Shown: positions 34,569 through 46,473 of the stretch, piece by piece
Layout of the letters: the number at the start of each line of letters is the position of its first letter
Position numbering within the stretch: position 1 is the first letter of the stretch
DNA from: Rhodamnia argentea
Taxonomy: Eukaryota > Streptophyta > Magnoliopsida > Myrtales > Myrtaceae
DNA length: 64,000 nucleotides
Direction: 5' to 3'
Assembly (NCBI RefSeq): GCF_020921035.1
Contig: NC_063158.1
Coordinates: 3,888,001-3,952,000, forward strand
Position numbers and translations under genes: made by a program
Notes under the pieces: generated by a model
What the model was told of the DNA's origin: nothing
The model's input: the letters and a program-made list of their open reading frames with translations, nothing else
Database searches by the model: none

Positions 34569-35394
34569 TTAGTTTTAAACCTGGATCAATTAAGGACCGT
34601 TCAAAGAACAATGCTTTGGTCGGTAGGTCCCTCCATTCAACCAAGTGGAAAAGTTAATATAACCCTAGATATCTGCAGGGTCATAATCAAGCACCAACAA
34701 GAAAATCATTTAATGGATCTTGATAAATAGCAATCGGCCCGAAATCCGCCAAGTAAAATGACTAGAAAGGGCAGTAATTACGGTGCTTTTGCAGCCCTAA
34801 AATCTCCAAGCGCTCAACAACCAGACGTCAGCCACAAGCTTCATGGTGCCAAGCTAATTAACACGACTAGACATCGCCTATCTCTCGATCCATCATCACG
34901 GTATATCCGTTCAATCTTCGTCGTCACGACTAAAACATTTTCTTCTTCAAAGTTGTTTTCTGCGAAGAAGGAAGGAGGTTGAGTTTCAAGTCCCACTCTT
35001 CGTCCAGAAAAATCAAAACTCAGATTGGACAAGCTCCAGTTTTCACACACCTTGGTTAAGTTATTATAAGTTCCATTTCATCGCCTGCATACAAGAGAGA
35101 TCATTTTCGTCCATTTCATCGCCTGCAGAGCTGCAATTAAAGAACCAAAAGACAAAAAGGTCTTTCCTCATCAAATTAGCCTTTTTTTTTTTTAATCAGG
35201 ACTTTTAGCAGAGAGTCTTCAGACAGAGAAGAAGCTAAAAACCGACTCGCGACTCCGTCAGCTCGCACACCTGCTGCTCGAGGAGCTTCGAAGGACCCAC
35301 CATTTTCAGACCTCTTTCACGCGTGTCGCTCTCTTCTCCTGCATGCAACCCCCCCTGCTTTGCTGTGAACAAACCACAAAGGCTCTGGCTCTGG

Positions 35395-35530
35395 CTCTCG
35401 GTCTCGGTCTCGGTCTCATCACCTTATCTCTCTCTCTACGCTGTATCACCTCTCCACCCACCCCCGCCCCCCGGCCCCTCCTCTTTCTCTTCTCCTTATA
35501 TACTCTCTCTCTCTCCGCCCTCTCGCCGCC
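35395..35530 (+). promoter_or_regulatory. CT-rich 5' leader of the VPE gene
   Basis: This pyrimidine-rich stretch has repeated CTCGGT, CTCTCTCT and CCGCCC words and the TTATATACTCTCTCTC string at about 35496. TC-microsatellite leaders near transcription starts are common in plant genes. The precise start site cannot be fixed. Confidence 0.35.
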
Positions 35531-35585
35531 GTCTCCGTTAACTTTGTTTAGTTCCCTTGAAGGGGATTGTTGTCCCTCTGTGATC

Positions 35586-38500
35586 ATGGGTCGGCGACGT
35601 GCTTTCTTTATCAGCTCGGCCTGGCTGCTCATGCTCGCAGCTTGCTTGGAAGCCCGGGGAGTGAGCCGACCCGGCCGACCCGACTGGACGTTCGGGTTTG
35701 CCGAGCCGGAGATTCGCATGCCGTCCGAGAGAGAGGAAGCTGGGGATGATGAAGGCCAGGGGGTCAGGACAAGATGGGCCGTTCTCGTGGCCGGTTCGTC
35801 CGGTTATGGAAATTATAGGCATCAGGTACTATTTTGCTCCGTCTTTTCTTAGTTCTATCCATCACTGGCTCTCGGTTTTCATCTTTCACATGGAAAAGTT
35901 TTCTGCATCTCTTAAACCCTCGCGTTTTCTTCTCGAGGACTCATCAACTGGGGTTGAGCTTAAATTTAACCTGTTGGAAAGAGACATGAGGCCATGTTGT
36001 GTAGCTTTTCAAATGGTGGATAATCTCACCTCATTAACATAATTGAAACAGCTTTTATCTTCCTTGTTGTTTCTACAAGCTTGAGATTAGTATGCTCAAG
36101 AATTCATCAGTCAAGATACAAACGTGTATGCGTTTGGGCATACGTTCATGCAGGCGGACGTGTGCCATGCGTATCAAATTCTGAAGAAAGGAGGGCTCAA
36201 GGAAGAGAACATAGTGGTGTTCATGTACGACGACATTGCCGCGCATCAGTTGAACCCTAGGCCTGGGGTCATCATCAACCATCCCAGTGGTGATGATGTT
36301 TATGCTGGTGTTCCTAAGGTAAGAACTTTCTCCTTTTTCCTTTTTCCCTGTGCCTTGCACTTGCTTGAAGAATATTCCGCTCCATTGCGGTTGTCTTGTC
36401 TGCCTTTTTAAAGTCTTGAGAGGTTATTGGTTGTCTTTTGGTTGAGTAAACAAGAATTGTTCCTGGCCACTTTGTTGTTGGATGATCGGGTGGTTTGTAA
36501 GATACTTTTGGGTCATTCTGATATTGATGGATGGTGATATAGGGGTCATCATTTAGATCCAATCAATTGTGTTTATCTTTAAGTAGTGAACTTAATTATT
36601 GAGCAGAACCTAGGTTGCTAGACTTCAATCTTAAAACAAAGTGGATCGTCTTTCCTAGTTCAATCATGTAACAAACTAGGAAGTGGAGAAGTAATGGAAG
36701 TGAAACAGATTTAATAGTTTGCTGATATTGATGGTGATCATGGCAGGACTACACTGGTGAAAACGTTACGGCAGCAAATTTGTATGCGGTGCTTCTTGGA
36801 GACAAGAGCGCCGTGAAGGGCGGGAGCGGGAAGGTGGTTAGTAGCAAACCAGACGACAGAATCTTCCTCTATTACTCTGACCATGGAGGACCTGGTGTTC
36901 TGGGTGAGTCTTAGTACTTGTTCCCCTGTGTTAAATCTGCTGCAATTTCTTTGCTAGTTTGCCCTGGGTAACTTCAAACCTGAACGTAGTTCGACTTGGC
37001 TGTGATAGTAGTTTCGACCTATAGGAGTTGCCAAACTCAACAATGACGTGTGGTGGAACTTGTACTGTGAAAAGAGTTGAGACATTGTTCACATTGTGTT
37101 TTGCAGTTTAATCCCATTTGATGGATTTTGACAATCACAAGTGATACTTGTCTAACCGGTTCTATACTTTGTATCTGAATTGGACCGAAAATGCATGATA
37201 GTTTTGTCCTAGAAAGGCTGCATGTTATTTTTTATTGTGGTGGTGATGGTTCGAAGAGATCTCTCATGAAGAACATCTTCAATTTGTGCCAAAATTGGGG
37301 ACTCTTCGACATCACTAATTGGTAATCGATACAGGGATGCCGAACATGCCATTCCTCTATGCCATGGACTTCATCAATGTATTAAAGAAAAAACATGCAG
37401 CCAAGGGCTACAAAGAGATGGTATTGAGTTCGTTCTTGAAATTGGCTTTTTCACTTACCCATCATTTTTCTGCTTTTAGTCATCCGATGAGGCGCAATAT
37501 CCCTGGCCTGTACACAGGTTATATATGTGGAAGCATGCGAGAGCGGGAGTGTCTTTGAAGGGATAATGCCGAAAGATTTAGATATCTATGTGATGACAGC
37601 GTCAAACGCACAGGAGAGCAGCTTTGGAACTTACTGTCCTGGAATGGAACCTTCACCACCTCCAGAGTACGTCACTTGCTTGGGTGACTTGTATAGTGTC
37701 GCGTGGATGGAAGACAGGTAAGTAAGTCTGGTTTTCTGGAGTTTAGTCTTTTCCTAGAATAACTGCCACACCGATTAGGGAAGGACATTAGTATATGAAA
37801 ACTCTAATTGTTCTACGTAAAGCCTCGTACATTTGGACTTTTCGACTCTCTATGTTCACTGATAGAAGTGATTTTCCAGTTGTAGAATCATATGTTGTCC
37901 TGCTGTTAATTAATGATCTAACTCTATGCGACCTTGTACAGTGAGACTCACAATCTCAAGGAAGAAACCGTGAAGCAACAATATAAAACGGTTAAGTTGA
38001 TGCTCCGAGCGTTCGATATGCTTAAAACCCTGTGACTGAGGTTGGTCACTGACAGATCAATGATCGTGATTGCGCAGGTGAAGTTGCGGACATCCAATTT
38101 CAACACGTATAATGCCGGTTCACATGTGATGGAGTATGGGAACCAAAGCATTCAGGATGAGAGGCTTTACTTGTATCAAGGTTTTGATCCTGCAACGGTG
38201 AACTTCCCACCAAACAGAGTCCCTCCCGAGTTCATGGGCGTCATTAATCAAAGAGACGCGGATCTTCACTTCTTGTGGCAGATGGTACGCTTAAGCTACA
38301 TTTTTTACCCTGATAATTAACCGTAAGCGTTCATCCATTCTTCTGGATATTCTCTAAATAGAAGATTGGGTCATTTCTTCCTCATCTCCTCAAGTCAGAG
38401 GACTGTACAAAGATACATGGTCTACGCTCGAATCGGGATGTTGTACCAATGAAAATTTGGCGCTTGTAATTTTAATGCCCCAGCAGAAGAGGAACTCTCA

Positions 38501-39086
38501 GATGTACAGTTAGGCATTGGATGTCACTTTGGAATGATATGCTAAATTGAATAAGCCTGTTGCGGTTTCTCTACTTCAAGCCTTAACTAGGCATAATGCT
38601 GTGCAGTACAAGAAAACAGGAGACAATCCAGAGAAGAGGAAGGAGATCCTAGGTCAAATATCAAGTACTATGACGCACAGAATTCATCTCGATGGCAGCG
38701 TCAAAATGATCGGTGCACTTCTTTACGGACCTGAGAAGGGCTCGTCTGTCCTAACTGCCTTGAGAGAGCCCGGTCTTCCCCTGGTCGATGACTGGAAATG
38801 CCTCAAATCTATGGTAATCTCATACTGGTCTCATTCTCTTCCCTGTTTTCGCTTGCGAGCCAGTAACAGCTTCAAGGTGATGGCTCAAAACTTTGGATTG
38901 TCGTAGGTTCGAGTCTTTGAGACGCATTGTGGGTCGCTGACGCAGTACGGGATGAAGCACATGAGGGCGTTCGCCAACATCTGCAACAGCAGAGTGACCC
39001 GAGAATTGATGGAGGAAGCTTGTGCAAGTGCATGTGGCGGCCACGGCGGTCTCTTGCATCCTTCCAATCTTGGTTTCAGTACCTGA
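35586..39086 (+). CDS. Vacuolar processing enzyme (legumain, beta-type)
   Basis: Nine exons, 35586-35825, 36154-36318, 36747-36903, 37335-37420, 37518-37717, 37942-37990, 38078-38284, 38607-38813 and 38907-39086, all join in frame to 496 residues. A signal peptide (about 1-24) and short propeptide precede the C13 protease domain ([20 protein letters not shown]). The catalytic dyad is His181 in YYSDHGGPG and Cys223 in [12 protein letters not shown]. The C-terminal prodomain ends with [15 protein letters not shown] and ACGGHG...HPS, as in plant VPEs. These enzymes cut after Asn/Asp to mature vacuolar and seed storage proteins, and they self-activate at acid pH. I favour the beta (seed) type from the C-terminal sequence and from its position near HOP and cpEF-G, as for AT1G62710 in Arabidopsis. 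No residue I would call essential is missing. Confidence 0.95.
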
Positions 39087-39978
39087 ATGGGTTAAGGAAA
39101 CTTGTATATATAGTTCACAGACATAAAAGAGTCCATTTCAGTGGTCCCTCTGTTTATGCAATTGCAATGATCTCAGTATCTTGATATTGCATATTGGTTT
39201 TCACATAAGGATCAGGCAAAAACTATGCATTTGCAAACTCTGTTTTGTGCCGGCGAATCTGTTGACTCTTGGCCTTTCAGCTTCCTGATCTGTTTAACTG
39301 AGAATAACCTTGTATGGCCATGGGAAAAGATCATTTGAAAAGACGAAGTTTACATCTTTTCTAGGTTGGAATTGATTCTTCCCATATGGTACGACCCAAG
39401 GCGAAGGTGACCAAAACGGTTGTTGATTAATTAGCTCAAAGTTTACATGTAACATAGTTTTGCTTATTGTTCACTTACAATCTGACCTTTGCTAACTTGT
39501 AACGGGCGGTTAACGTGGTTATTATTGCAGTATATTCAATATTTCTTGAAAGAACAATGCATTACTCTGAAACCTTGAGAATCTCGTTATTCATTTCATA
39601 TTGAAGTACCATGCCTGCTCTGCTAATCCTAGTGTGACAGCGGTGACGAGCTCACTAAAAAAATAACCATTAGTTATAGCTTATAACTTATGGAATTTCT
39701 TTGGTCGCGGTTAAGATGATTCGACGACGCTATCCCTTCTCACTGTTCATCCATAAAATACAAAAAAAAATGTACAAAAATCAGATTATTGAAGTAAATT
39801 TTATACACTCTTAACTTATCATTCAAACATGTAAGCCGCGTTCAAGATTTTTTTATAAATTTCTGTCACATCACTATGTATATGTCGATGCGATAAATCA
39901 ATCTCTAATTAATCCTGAATTATTCATTAGTTTCTAGCACAACTTGGGACTCGGCCCATCCATTTGAGCACGTGAGGA

Positions 39979-40200
39979 TAGACATGGCCGGTTCGGTCGA
40001 ACCGCCGATTCCGGTTCCACGAAAAGGTGGAACCGGCGGTTTCGGGCCTGTTCCGGTTTCGGTTCGAAACCACCGGTTCTCGAGCCCAACGGCTCTTTCT
40101 TTCGGGCCTTTCCTTTAAAAAAAAAAAAAAAAAACGGGTTGGAACCGTGGGTCCGGTCAACTGGCCGGTTTAGGACCTCGGTTTCATTTGGCCATGTCTA
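39979..40200. mobile_element. Short hAT-like MITE, TAGACATGGCC ends
   Basis: It starts TAGACATGGCCGGTTCGG and ends with the inverse, CATTTGGCCATGTCTA. It is flanked by CGTGAGGA (39971-39978) and CATGAAGA (40201-40208), six of eight identical with transition differences. The inside is full of CCGGTT/AACCGG words and a 20-bp A run. 222 bp, non-coding. Confidence 0.6.
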
Positions 40201-40817
40201 CATGAAGAAGAAGAAGAAGAAGAAGAAGATGATGATGATGACAGATTGAGCCGAGAGAGACGTTGCAACTTGCCATTTTACCACTCCTACCGTTTTCGTT
40301 GGTATATTCGTTCGTTCTGGTAGGTAATTTCTGCAATTTTTGCCGTACAAGTCAACATAAACAAAACTGATTGCCCATTTGGTGACGTGGACACCGCACA
40401 CTGAAACTGCGCACGTGAAGACAAGTTAGAGCCGTGTCGGATCCGCACTTCCCTCAGCCCTAAACTGGGCCCGCACTTTTACTCCGACATAGGTGGGCCC
40501 AAAGTCCACTCTATTTTCGGCCCAAAAGCAAAGGGCTCGCGCTGTGGACAGCTGCAACTGGAAAAGCATAAAAGGAAAAGGATAATGCAAGAGACAGAGG
40601 TTGAAAAGAAAAGAAAAGGCAAGAGAATTATATTAGTCACGCTTTATTATCAGATGATTGATGGAAACATGTTGTGCCGACCTAATCTTTTTTCGCTTTA
40701 TTCCTTATCAATCGCTATGTAATCCGCCGTGATTCCTCGCCCCTAGCAATCACGGCTGATTACACATTTTATCTTTGGATGAGTGACATGTGGGTTTAGA
40801 GCTAGCTTTTTGATTGC

Positions 40818-41791
40818 TAGGGACGAGCAAGATGAACTAATCGAATCGAAAATCGTTTGGATCGGACTGGATCAAACCGGTCAGTTTGGTCCGATTCTCA
40901 GAGGTGTCGATCCGGTTCCTAATTCCTAAATATGGAACCCATGACTGGGCGATTTTGTTTTAGGTTCCAAGGGAGAATTGGACTTCTCGAACTGCACAAT
41001 TGGACTGAATTTTTTTTTTGAAAAATATAAAGCTAATTAGTATTTTCGCGAGACTCTCATTCTCTCACGCGTCTTTACTCTTTCCCTCTCCCGGAGGAAT
41101 TACAAATCTTAAGCATTGGTTGGTGTGATCTGTATGGTACTAGAGGAATGATAAGTTTATGGTGTGCAAGGCAATACTTCTGTTCTAGAAATCAAATTCC
41201 GATTAAAAGTTAATTTTTCTACTTCTACTTTTGAGCGGAAGTTGATTTTTCTATTTTTGGAGAGAAGTAGTTTTTTTTTTTACTTCTTCAAGTGGCTTCA
41301 AAATTATTTCTGGAGCAAAAAAAAAAAAAAACTCTATAAGTGGAAAAATAAAGTTACGTTACCAAATAGATTTCTGCTTTAGATTAAGAGAAAAGAACTT
41401 TTTTTTTTCTGATTCAATAGCACAATTTTCACAAAGAGCCATCACCAACATTATGACAGAAGCAAGGGGGAAACAAAAGTCAATTCCTACTGGCTGTTAG
41501 ACCTGCATGTAGAGGAATGCTGATAATAAGAGCTAGGCTTCTTAAAATTTAACATCACATGCAGCAATGAAGTCTTGCAATCCAACACATAAGCAAAAAT
41601 CAATTTCCATCCACCTAATGAAGTCCTGCAATCCTTGCCGATAACAAGAGCTAGGCTTATCAAAAATCAATTTCGATCGGTTCCGAGCACCTTCATCTGA
41701 TCCACGATTCTAAAAACTGGAAATCGATCCATATGATCAAGTTCTTGGTTCTTGGGTGGGACCGAACCGAATAAGAAACCGATCACTCCTA
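40818..41791. mobile_element. hAT-like element, about 974 bp, with internal AT-rich MITE
   Basis: Ends are TAGGGACGAGCAAG and the inverse of GATCACTCCTA. Both subterminal regions carry 'GATCGG', 'GGTTC' and 'CCGAT' words in opposite orientation. The flanking octamers TTGATTGC and GTAATTAC agree at only five positions, so the target duplication is weak. Within it, about 41164-41365 is an AT-rich, partly inverted segment (GGCAATACTTCTG against GGTAACGTAACTT in reverse) that may be a separate nested MITE. Confidence 0.45.
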
Positions 41792-42176
41792 GTAATTACA
41801 TTTTCCCATATTACAGGCATTCTAGCATGATTAGTTTTTTTTTTTTTGGGGGGGGTCAGATCGTAGCGTGATTCGAGTGTATTGCAGTAAATGCAGTAGA
41901 AATCTTTTAATCTTTTCAATTCCTCTTGCCCTTGTGAAGAGTAAATTCTTGTCTTTGCAATGCAATCTACAGATTCTACACAGTTCACTTAGCCCCCATA
42001 CAAAAAAGAAGAAGAAGAAATTACAGAAGAAAATTTCGAGGTGAAAAAAAAAAACTACAAAGAAAATCATGTGACCGCTTATTTATATCAAAATTTGGGT
42101 CGCGAAATTCTCGCCGACCACCCAATCCCGATCTCCGACGGCCCCACCTGCGCCCTCAAACTCAAGAGACAGAATC

Positions 42177-42719
42177 TCAGCTCCGCCGCCCCCACCCCGT
42201 CAGCCGCCGGATACCGCCGCCCACCGCGGCGATTCTGGTCTGGACCCTCTCGAGCTCGGAGATCCCGCAGGGAAGCGTGATCCCCCCCGGGTGGTCGTAC
42301 CCGTAGACCAGCTCCGCCTCCCGCAGCAGGTCCCCGAACAGCGGGTGGTTGAAGTACATCACGGGCACCACTACCCGGCGAGCGTCGCCCCCCGACTGGC
42401 CCACCACGTACACCGCCATGTGTCCCTTCGGCACGTCCAGCGACGGGCCCTTCTCTCCCGGGTCGTGCCCGACCCGGACGTACCCGTGACGGCCGGGTTT
42501 GAGGTGGCGCAGCCTCTGCCTGGCCAAATTGAGGATCTTGCAGATGGGGTTGCGACGAGATGGAGGAGGGGGAGAGCCCAAGCGGTGGTACGTCGGGCAC
42601 TGGTTGTGGAATCCGGGTAGGGAAATCCATCGGCAGAGCTTCGTGAGCTTGGCTCGGAGCCTGAATCGTCGGCATCTCCTCCTCCTCAAGCTGGTAGCGA
42701 TGTCGAGGTTGCTCATCAT
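42177..42719 (-). CDS. SAUR-family auxin-responsive protein
   Basis: An intronless minus-strand gene of 180 residues. It may start at the second Met (ATG at 42714-42716). The N-terminal third is basic (RRRRCRRFRLRAKLTKLCRW). The SAUR domain runs from about residue 90 to 165: VPKGHMAVYVVGQ, then VVVPVMYFNHPLFGDLL, then ELVYGYDHPGGITLPCGISE. It is longer than the commonest 90-120-residue SAURs, fitting the long-N-terminus subgroup. SAURs are small auxin-induced proteins; several inhibit PP2C-D phosphatases at the plasma membrane and so promote cell expansion. Expression and subgroup cannot be told from here. The coding part is very GC-rich. The large plus-strand frames opposite it are shadows. 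Confidence 0.92.
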   Translation of the reverse strand: MMSNLDIATSLRRRRCRRFRLRAKLTKLCRWISLPGFHNQCPTYHRLGSPPPPSRRNPICKILNLARQRLRHLKPGRHGYVRVGHDPGEKGPSLDVPKGHMAVYVVGQSGGDARRVVVPVMYFNHPLFGDLLREAELVYGYDHPGGITLPCGISELERVQTRIAAVGGGIRRLTGWGRRS

Positions 42720-42976
42720 GAAATTGGCTATACCCTCTATCCCGTTATGGGCGTTGAAGAGATTATCGGAGTCCCAATTCGAGATGAAGCTAACGGTGGA
42801 TTTTGTATGCTGCGTTTATGGCGTGAGTTGAATCTTTATGGGGCGGTGAAAAAGCGTTTGCGCCACAGAGAGAGAAGAGAGAGATGGTCGGCACGCGGAA
42901 AGATAGTGTGGACTGAGGGAGTGTGAGGCGATGCCGAGCGGATTTGGGGCATGAGGAAAATGGAGGAGGTGTGACG

Positions 42977-42983
42977 ATTTATA
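42977..42983 (-). promoter_or_regulatory. TATA-like box upstream of the SAUR gene
   Basis: The minus strand reads TATAAAT here, about 260 bp before the SAUR ATG. A pyrimidine-rich leader lies between (minus-strand CTCTCTTCTCTCTC near 42875). The spacing is plausible for a leader of about 230 bases. Confidence 0.35.
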
Positions 42984-43860
42984 ATTATCGCCCGCAAGTG
43001 AAAAAATATGAAGGAAAAGAAAAAGGAAAAATAAACCCAAAAGAAGAAGAAGAGATAAGTTGAGATTAGGGTAATTAATCAAGTCTTGGGGGTGAGTGAA
43101 GTTGAAATGCAACAGGTGCAATTAATAGTCCAATTTTTTTTTTGGGTCAAAATTAATAGTCAAATTGAGATGTCTAATCTTGTCTCGTATGGGTTGCTCT
43201 TTTTTGGGGTCTTGGCTCATTGAGAATTAGAGAGCGAGACCATTTGCTTCTGCTAATGCAACAATCACTAGCATCCACGTGTGGATTAACGTTTTCCATG
43301 ACCAGTCCAAAGGCTCAAATTTAACGAATCGGTTTCGTTCGAAGCTTCTTCTAGTTGGTCAAAGTCGCTGATTTTATCTTATTCATGTTTGAAATGTCAA
43401 TTGCTCTAGATTCAAGTGGGCAGACACGGAATCGATCGCGCCGGTTGTGAAGTCGTTTACCGAGTTAGTTAGATGTTATGAATTCGGCACGCAATCGGTG
43501 TAGAATCTACTAGGCATATAGATACATAGTAGTAAAAACCCTAATGACTCTTGATGTTGTTGATTGAGTGATTGAAATAAAAAAGGGTAGAATCAAGCTT
43601 CTAGAGAGGAACTACATTTTGGGTACACTATTAATTGCACGATTTTCGTGATAGAATACTTAAATATCACATCATATGTTGATCTAAAAGCGTAAGCTTT
43701 TATAATTTAGTCAACAGTAATCTCACAAAATCTTATATAGTACCGGATCGGGAAGTCTTGAGTTCAAATCTTTCCGGGCAATCGTAATACCACCCGATCG
43801 TTCCTAAAAGAAATTCACAAAATTCTTTTGAATTTCACCTTTTCAATCATATTGATTTTC

Positions 43861-44339
43861 GAAAAAAATTTCAAATAACAATCTGAAGTGCTATTATTTT
43901 CACAATTAAGGACTTGAAATGACCACTTTATACTCAAAATAAGGGCATCCCTCGCTGGTTGGCTAAATATTCTAGCCGATCAAGGGCATTTTCGTTCAAA
44001 AAAGATTTTAATTTCAATTTTTTTATTTATTTTCTTTTCCTCATTTCCTTTTGACTCTTTTCCGCGACCAGCGAAGACCCAACGACCCTTGCTGGCTGAT
44101 TCTAGGGCAGCCTCGTCCAGGTGAGACCGTCCCTCGCCCAACCCTCTTCGGTAACCGCCGAAAAAAAAAAAAAAAAACAAAAAAAATGAAGAAAAATAAT
44201 TAAAAAATAATTGAAAAAGTAAAAAGATGAAAATGTTCTTACCAATCGGAAAGTCAGATCCTTATCTAAGACTATAATGGTCGGTTCAAACTCGTATCTA
44301 AAATAAAATTCACCTCACACCTTTATTTAAAATGTTTCC
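43861..44339. mobile_element. Long-TIR MULE-like element, third member of the Pack-MULE-like group
   Basis: The left end (GAAAAAAATTTCAAATAACA, then 'aattaaggacttgaaatg') is the inverse of the right end ('agactataatggtcgg...', ending TTTATTTAAAATGTTTCC). It has the same plan as the TIRs at 15305 and 18985: two 'aaggnctnnaatg' phrases, then 'cattttcgtt'. The flanks TTGATTTTC (43852-43860) and TTTGTTTTC (44340-44348) match at 7 of 9 positions. The core at 44060-44160 is GC-richer filler with no recognised gene piece. Confidence 0.55.
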
Positions 44340-44787
44340 TTTGTTTTCCGTTGCTCCACAGGGCTTTACGAGGATGGACGGATCGTGCTCTTTCTTTCTT
44401 TCTTTTCGTTAATCGTACGATTAAATAAAGACGGACGCTTTCTGGTAAAGTTCAGCGGGTGTGTTGCCTCGCTCGTCGTTATCGATCACAACGTGTTAGT
44501 CGTCACGGATTATGATAAAACCGTGGACCGACGCCGTTAGCTTCGATGAGATCTAACATAGGACCACGATATCAATAAAAACGTACGAGCTTCAGAATCT
44601 TGAGACCTTAAAGAACCCCCAAAAAAAAAAAAAAAAGCACTTGTCGTACACTGATTGATGTTGGACTCTCCTATCAACCACACACGTGTCCTCTGCGTCC
44701 GATGCTAAACTTCGCCTGTTCTTTATTTCAACTTTTCTCTTCTTCGGATTGTAGGGCTCAACAGAACTTGCCAAATCCATGTACAAT

Positions 44788-45206
44788 GACTTAATATTAC
44801 GAATTTTTTTAAATTAATATATTTTTAATAAATAAATAAACTATTTATTATAAAAATTTTAAATCGACGCACTCTTGTTAAATTTTTCTCAAATTAATTT
44901 TTTAAATATAAAAAACACTTGTAGCAAATTTACCCTATGTTAGTTTTTGTTAAATTAAATTAATACTACGAAAAATCATAAACTAGTACACATGTGATAA
45001 ATATATGATAAAAAATATAAATTGGTACATCCGTTAACTACTACGTATCATCCGACTTAGTAATTTGATCGTAAAATGTAATGGAAACTAACGGAAGGTA
45101 AATTCGATACAAATGTACCGGGTTGCGATTTTTGGTGATTAAAAAATAAATTTGAGATGAATTTATCATAAATGCATTAGTTTGAAATTTTTCGAGATAT
45201 TAACTT
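44788..45206. mobile_element. MULE-type MITE with a perfect 9-bp target duplication
   Basis: ATGTACAAT flanks both sides exactly (44779-44787 and 45207-45215). The ends are inverted relatives: GACTTAATATTACGAATTTT on the left and, in reverse, AAGTTAATATCTCGAAAAAT on the right. The interior is AT-rich and partly self-complementary ('aactagtacacatg', 'aaattggtacatc'). 419 bp, non-coding. Confidence 0.7.
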
Positions 45207-45216
45207 ATGTACAATA

Positions 45217-46465
45217 GTGGCGTGAATTCAAAGAGGTTGTGATCCTTTAGCAGGTAGCTTGTCCTTGTAGTACTTTGTAACTGGCTCTTCTTTGGGCAGT
45301 TAGACGGGAAATGAATGGCGTGCCTTCGTAGAAGTTCCACTACAGGGAAAATATGTAGGACTACGGATTTTCCATCTTTTGTTTTGGTGAACATCTGTTT
45401 AATGGAATTTCATTTACACCAGGCATTAAGAAACTGCACAAGTCAAGTAAAGGACCAAGGCCAGGGAGAACTAGCGGGAACTAACATCACATGAGATGGG
45501 AATTGAACGTTGTTCGTTTCGGTTTTCGTTTAGCATAACGTGCAAATCTCAACATGCGTATTGAAGATAAGGATTTTGAGAAGAAAAGCATGCCCCCTGC
45601 CTTCCATTTGTTTTCAAGAGATATTTTCTCCAGCGGGGGTTCTCGAAACACATGCAATTATATGGAGATATTGCGTTATTGACTTGTTGGCCATCAAGAT
45701 GACGGAGTAGATGATGAGGGGTTATCGGTTTCGGAATGGGTTGGTTCCGAGATTGAAACTTTGGCACCTATCTCAATCTTGAAAATTTCGAATATGAAAC
45801 TAAACGAACTACACCTGGAACCCGCCTGGAATTTGTGAAACCCATATAATTGATATTGCCTATAGTGTTTTATTTTAGTCAACGACTAGTAAAGTTTTTT
45901 TTTTTTTTGGGTCGAATAGTAAAGTCTTGTTAGTCGGTGGTCTTGTGTGCATGTTTCAAGCCACACGTCGTGGGTTTCAGTTTCCCCTAGTTCTATCTCA
46001 ATTTTTTTTTTCTACATGAGGTGTATAAAATGGGTTCAACTCTAGAACTAGCCTATCCGACTTGTTCCCAGGTCGAGCCGGCGGTTTTGACATAAGAAAT
46101 GGGACTGAACCAGCTCGTTCAGGTTGCCAGATTGAACTAGCTCGGTTGCTTAGTCCTAGATGATGTTAAATAGATGTCAAAAAGAACTAAAAATTTCTAT
46201 GAACATAAGAGATCTTATTCTTTGTTGCCATATTTGGTGAGTTCCTCATTAGAAGCGGAAGATGAGTACATATGCAAGTCGCTTGTCGACTCCTAGTATG
46301 GAAGACAATTCCGTATGCTATCTTCTAGTCTCCTTCGAAGGAAATTAGGCACCCATCTACTTGGAACAGCTGAGAGAAACTTGTTGAGAGTAAATCGATG
46401 ACGTCATGAATTCGTGCATGATTGCACCTCCTGTTGTATATAATTCATTTGAGGACATTCTAATC
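45217..46465. other. Intergenic DNA, no gene recognised
   Basis: Short open frames only. A patch at about 46030-46160 has AGCTCG and CCGACT words like the subterminal parts of the hAT-like elements nearby and may be a fragment of one. Nothing else can be supported. Confidence 0.4.
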
Positions 46466-46473
46466 GTAGTGAC

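Larger units (their letters stand above)
33387..35585. other. Intergenic between HOP and VPE
   Basis: The HOP 3' UTR probably ends near 33620. A 138-codon minus-strand open frame at 33828-34244 has no motif I recognise. A 77-bp tandem duplication is at 34431-34568. From about 35290 the DNA becomes a CT-rich plant 5' leader with CTCTCTCT and 'CTCGGT' runs just upstream of the VPE start. No further gene is supported. Confidence 0.45.
39087..42176. other. Intergenic: VPE 3' end, then hAT-like elements
   Basis: The VPE 3' UTR is AT-rich and ends probably before 39400. Two hAT-like elements follow (39979-40200 and 40818-41791) with AAG and ATG trinucleotide runs between them (40204-40240). No gene is recognised before the SAUR 3' side. 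Confidence 0.5.

Noticed and set aside
42088-42675. 195-codon minus-strand frame overlapping the SAUR gene in another phase
   Set aside because: Pro/Arg/Gly-rich shadow; the 42177-42719 frame holds the SAUR domain.
43735-43800. Possible tRNA (TTGAGTTCAAATCTTTCC)
   Set aside because: Only a T-loop-like string; no anticodon or acceptor arms could be paired.
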